Source of the DNA: Leptotrichia sp. oral taxon 215 str. W9775
GTDB lineage: Bacteria; Fusobacteriota; Fusobacteriia; Fusobacteriales; Leptotrichiaceae
DNA length: 64,000 nt
Direction of reading: 5' to 3'
Assembly: GCF_000469505.1 (NCBI RefSeq)
Contig: NZ_KI272860.1
Location: 216,949-280,948 of the forward strand
The translations under genes were made by a program, and so were the position numbers. Positions 62,664-64,000 of this stretch are shown piece after piece (positions within the stretch are counted from its first letter, which is position 1; each line of letters opens with the position of its first letter). Under the pieces are notes generated by a model. The model was not told where the DNA came from. It saw only the letters and a list, made by a program, of their open reading frames with translations, and made no database searches.

Positions 62664-64000
62664 CTATTTCCAAAACTGCCACCATTTTTTATTAGTTTTT
62701 TTCTGGATTTTCTTTAATTTTTTATCTATTCTCTGCTCATCTTCTATATTTATATCTGATAGTTTTATATTTTCTTTAGCCTGTTCGTATTTTTTCTCAG
62801 CCTCTTTCCAGTTTTTATTTTTTGATTCCTTATCTCCTTCTTCTTCATACAGGAAAACTTCCGATCTTTTTATTTTTCTCTCTAAATATTCCAGTTTTAG
62901 CTGATTATTAAAATTACCTTCATTTTTCAAAGTTTCAAAGATTTTTTTTGCTTCTTCATATTTGGAAATACTTTCTAAATATCTTTTCAGAACATACATC
63001 TGATCCCCTTGTATTTCAAAATTAGTTGCACTTTCAATATCTCTCGATATTTTCTCCCTCTTTATTCTTTCCTGCTCTATTTCTTCTTCTTTTAACTGAA
63101 TTTCCAGTTTTGACTGTTCCGACTGCTGGATAAACTCTTTTTCCTTTTCACTTTCATATTTTATAAATTCCTGAGTCTGATTTATAAATTTATCTACATT
63201 ATTTACATTGTTACTGTCTTTAAGTTCCTGATACATTGTCCTTGCCTTTGTCAAAAGTGACAGTGCTTCTGAAGGATTATTTGATGTTATCTGATTTAAA
63301 CCCTCCTGTACCATATTATTTGCTGTCTGTAATTTTGCCATCTGTCTTGAATTAAGTTCCTGTATTTTAGTATCTATTTCCTGACTCTTCACAGTATCTC
63401 CAAGAATCTGATAAGTTTCCCTTGCCTGATAGTAAGCTTCCCTTGACATATCCACATCTGAATGCGACAGTACATCACCCTTGTTTTCAGCCAGCAAGGC
63501 TCCATTATACGACTGCTTTTCCTTTTCATTTATTTCTCTTATTTTTTCTTCCATACTTGAAACGTAATCTGCTCTTCCATTTGCTAAATATATATCTGAA
63601 GCCATTTTATAGTTTTCTTTAGCAAGATTATAATTTCCTGATGTAAAAGCTGTGTCACCTGTTATTTCTAAATTTTTGGCTTCCTTTAACTTTGAAGTTG
63701 CTTCTATCCTGCTATTTATTTCAGAAAGAACTTCTTCTGTATTTACTTCATCCCTCTTATATGTATTCTGTTCAAGACTATATTTTGCTTCCTGATATTT
63801 TTTTGATGCTTCTTCATAATTTCCATTATTAAAAAATTCATTTCCTTCTCTTATATCACTGAAACCCTTCTTTAATTTTTCTGTATCCTTTATTTTATTT
63901 TTTGTTTCTTCTATTTTTCTATCCATTTCTTTTCTTCGTGCATCTGCATTTAGAAAAAATCCTATTACACCTCTGCTTTTAGGTTTTAATTTCTCATATT
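62664..64000 (-). CDS. TPR/coiled-coil protein, C-terminal part (runs past window edge)
   Basis: At least 445 residues visible; the frame stays open past an internal ATG at 63926 up to the right edge (upstream codons read GVIGFFLNADARRKE). Repeated helical hairpins of TPR type: EGNEFFNNGNYEEASKKYQE, EITGDTAFTSGNYNLAKENY, EIQGDQMYVLKRYLESISKY, and a Lys/Glu/Gln coiled coil at about residues 290-325. Ends KKWWQFWK. First visible gene of the PP2C-kinase-Hsp70-HlyD-M23 operon; TPRs would serve as docking platform. Confidence 0.72.
   Translation of the reverse strand, partial: YEKLKPKSRGVIGFFLNADARRKEMDRKIEETKNKIKDTEKLKKGFSDIREGNEFFNNGNYEEASKKYQEAKYSLEQNTYKRDEVNTEEVLSEINSRIEATSKLKEAKNLEITGDTAFTSGNYNLAKENYKMASDIYLANGRADYVSSMEEKIREINEKEKQSYNGALLAENKGDVLSHSDVDMSREAYYQARETYQILGDTVKSQEIDTKIQELNSRQMAKLQTANNMVQEGLNQITSNNPSEALSLLTKARTMYQELKDSNNVNNVDKFINQTQEFIKYESEKEKEFIQQSEQSKLEIQLKEEEIEQERIKREKISRDIESATNFEIQGDQMYVLKRYLESISKYEEAKKIFETLKNEGNFNNQLKLEYLERKIKRSEVFLYEEEGDKESKNKNWKEAEKKYEQAKENIKLSDINIEDEQRIDKKLKKIQKKTNKKWWQFWK

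Overview
The window is strongly AT-rich and almost every gene lies on the minus strand. It looks like a chromosomal segment of a Leptotrichia-like member of the Fusobacteriota. The grounds for this are the base composition, the very A-rich minus-strand codon usage, the diderm signature (an arabinose-5-phosphate isomerase for Kdo, a Wzx/Wzy-type surface polysaccharide cluster, periplasmic adaptor genes) and the purine-rich Shine-Dalgarno sites. The species cannot be fixed from the sequence alone.

Layout: 1-2850 is the rimP-nusA-ylxR-infB translation operon (infB cut by the edge) behind a tRNA-Leu(CAG). 2924-6902 holds single genes: a lipoprotein, a siroheme sulfite/nitrite reductase, a permuted NlpC/P60-like lipoprotein and an exported EEP-family phosphodiesterase. 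6927-13675 is a surface polysaccharide operon (manC, kdsD, flippase, GT2, polymerase, GT32). 13819-18173 has alanine racemase, a cation/proton antiporter and two flavodoxin-like genes under a TetR regulator with a clear twin operator. 18385-20349 is cinA plus the infC-rpmI-rplT operon, which has a long attenuator-like leader. 20610-27071 has a DUF389 membrane protein, the metNIQ methionine transporter and a polar amino-acid ABC transporter preceded by a leader-peptide attenuator. 27577-33830 has an M20 peptidase, an SDR, a large UPF1-like helicase and a GNAT protein.

The accessory core is 34081-45476, a single-promoter operon. It runs from two putative baseplate-type genes through an Hcp-like tube protein and a VgrG-like spike to an LRR/SH3 lipoprotein, a TPR protein, a 1379-residue GH19-DUF4280(PAAR-like)-DUF5675-like protein and a lipoprotein. 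I read this as the spike, cargo and candidate-immunity part of a contractile injection (T6SS-like) system. About 10 kb away, 55961-64000 is a second tight operon: a TPR/coiled-coil protein (cut by the edge), a membrane PP2C-like protein lacking catalytic residues, a Ser/Thr kinase, a divergent Hsp70, an HlyD-type adaptor and an M23 peptidase. Kinase/phosphatase control and envelope-spanning parts suggest that it may regulate or assemble the same machine. That link is inference: the sheath, ClpV and core membrane genes are not in the window.

Between these two loci are PduO-type cobalamin adenosyltransferase, a frameshifted KilA-N gene, an exported GH13 protein whose catalytic motifs are degenerate, and a housekeeping run (comF-like, yraN, rnhB, rluD-type, HD, truA-type fused to a KH domain, gph, DUF896, a mini beta-carbonic-anhydrase-like protein).
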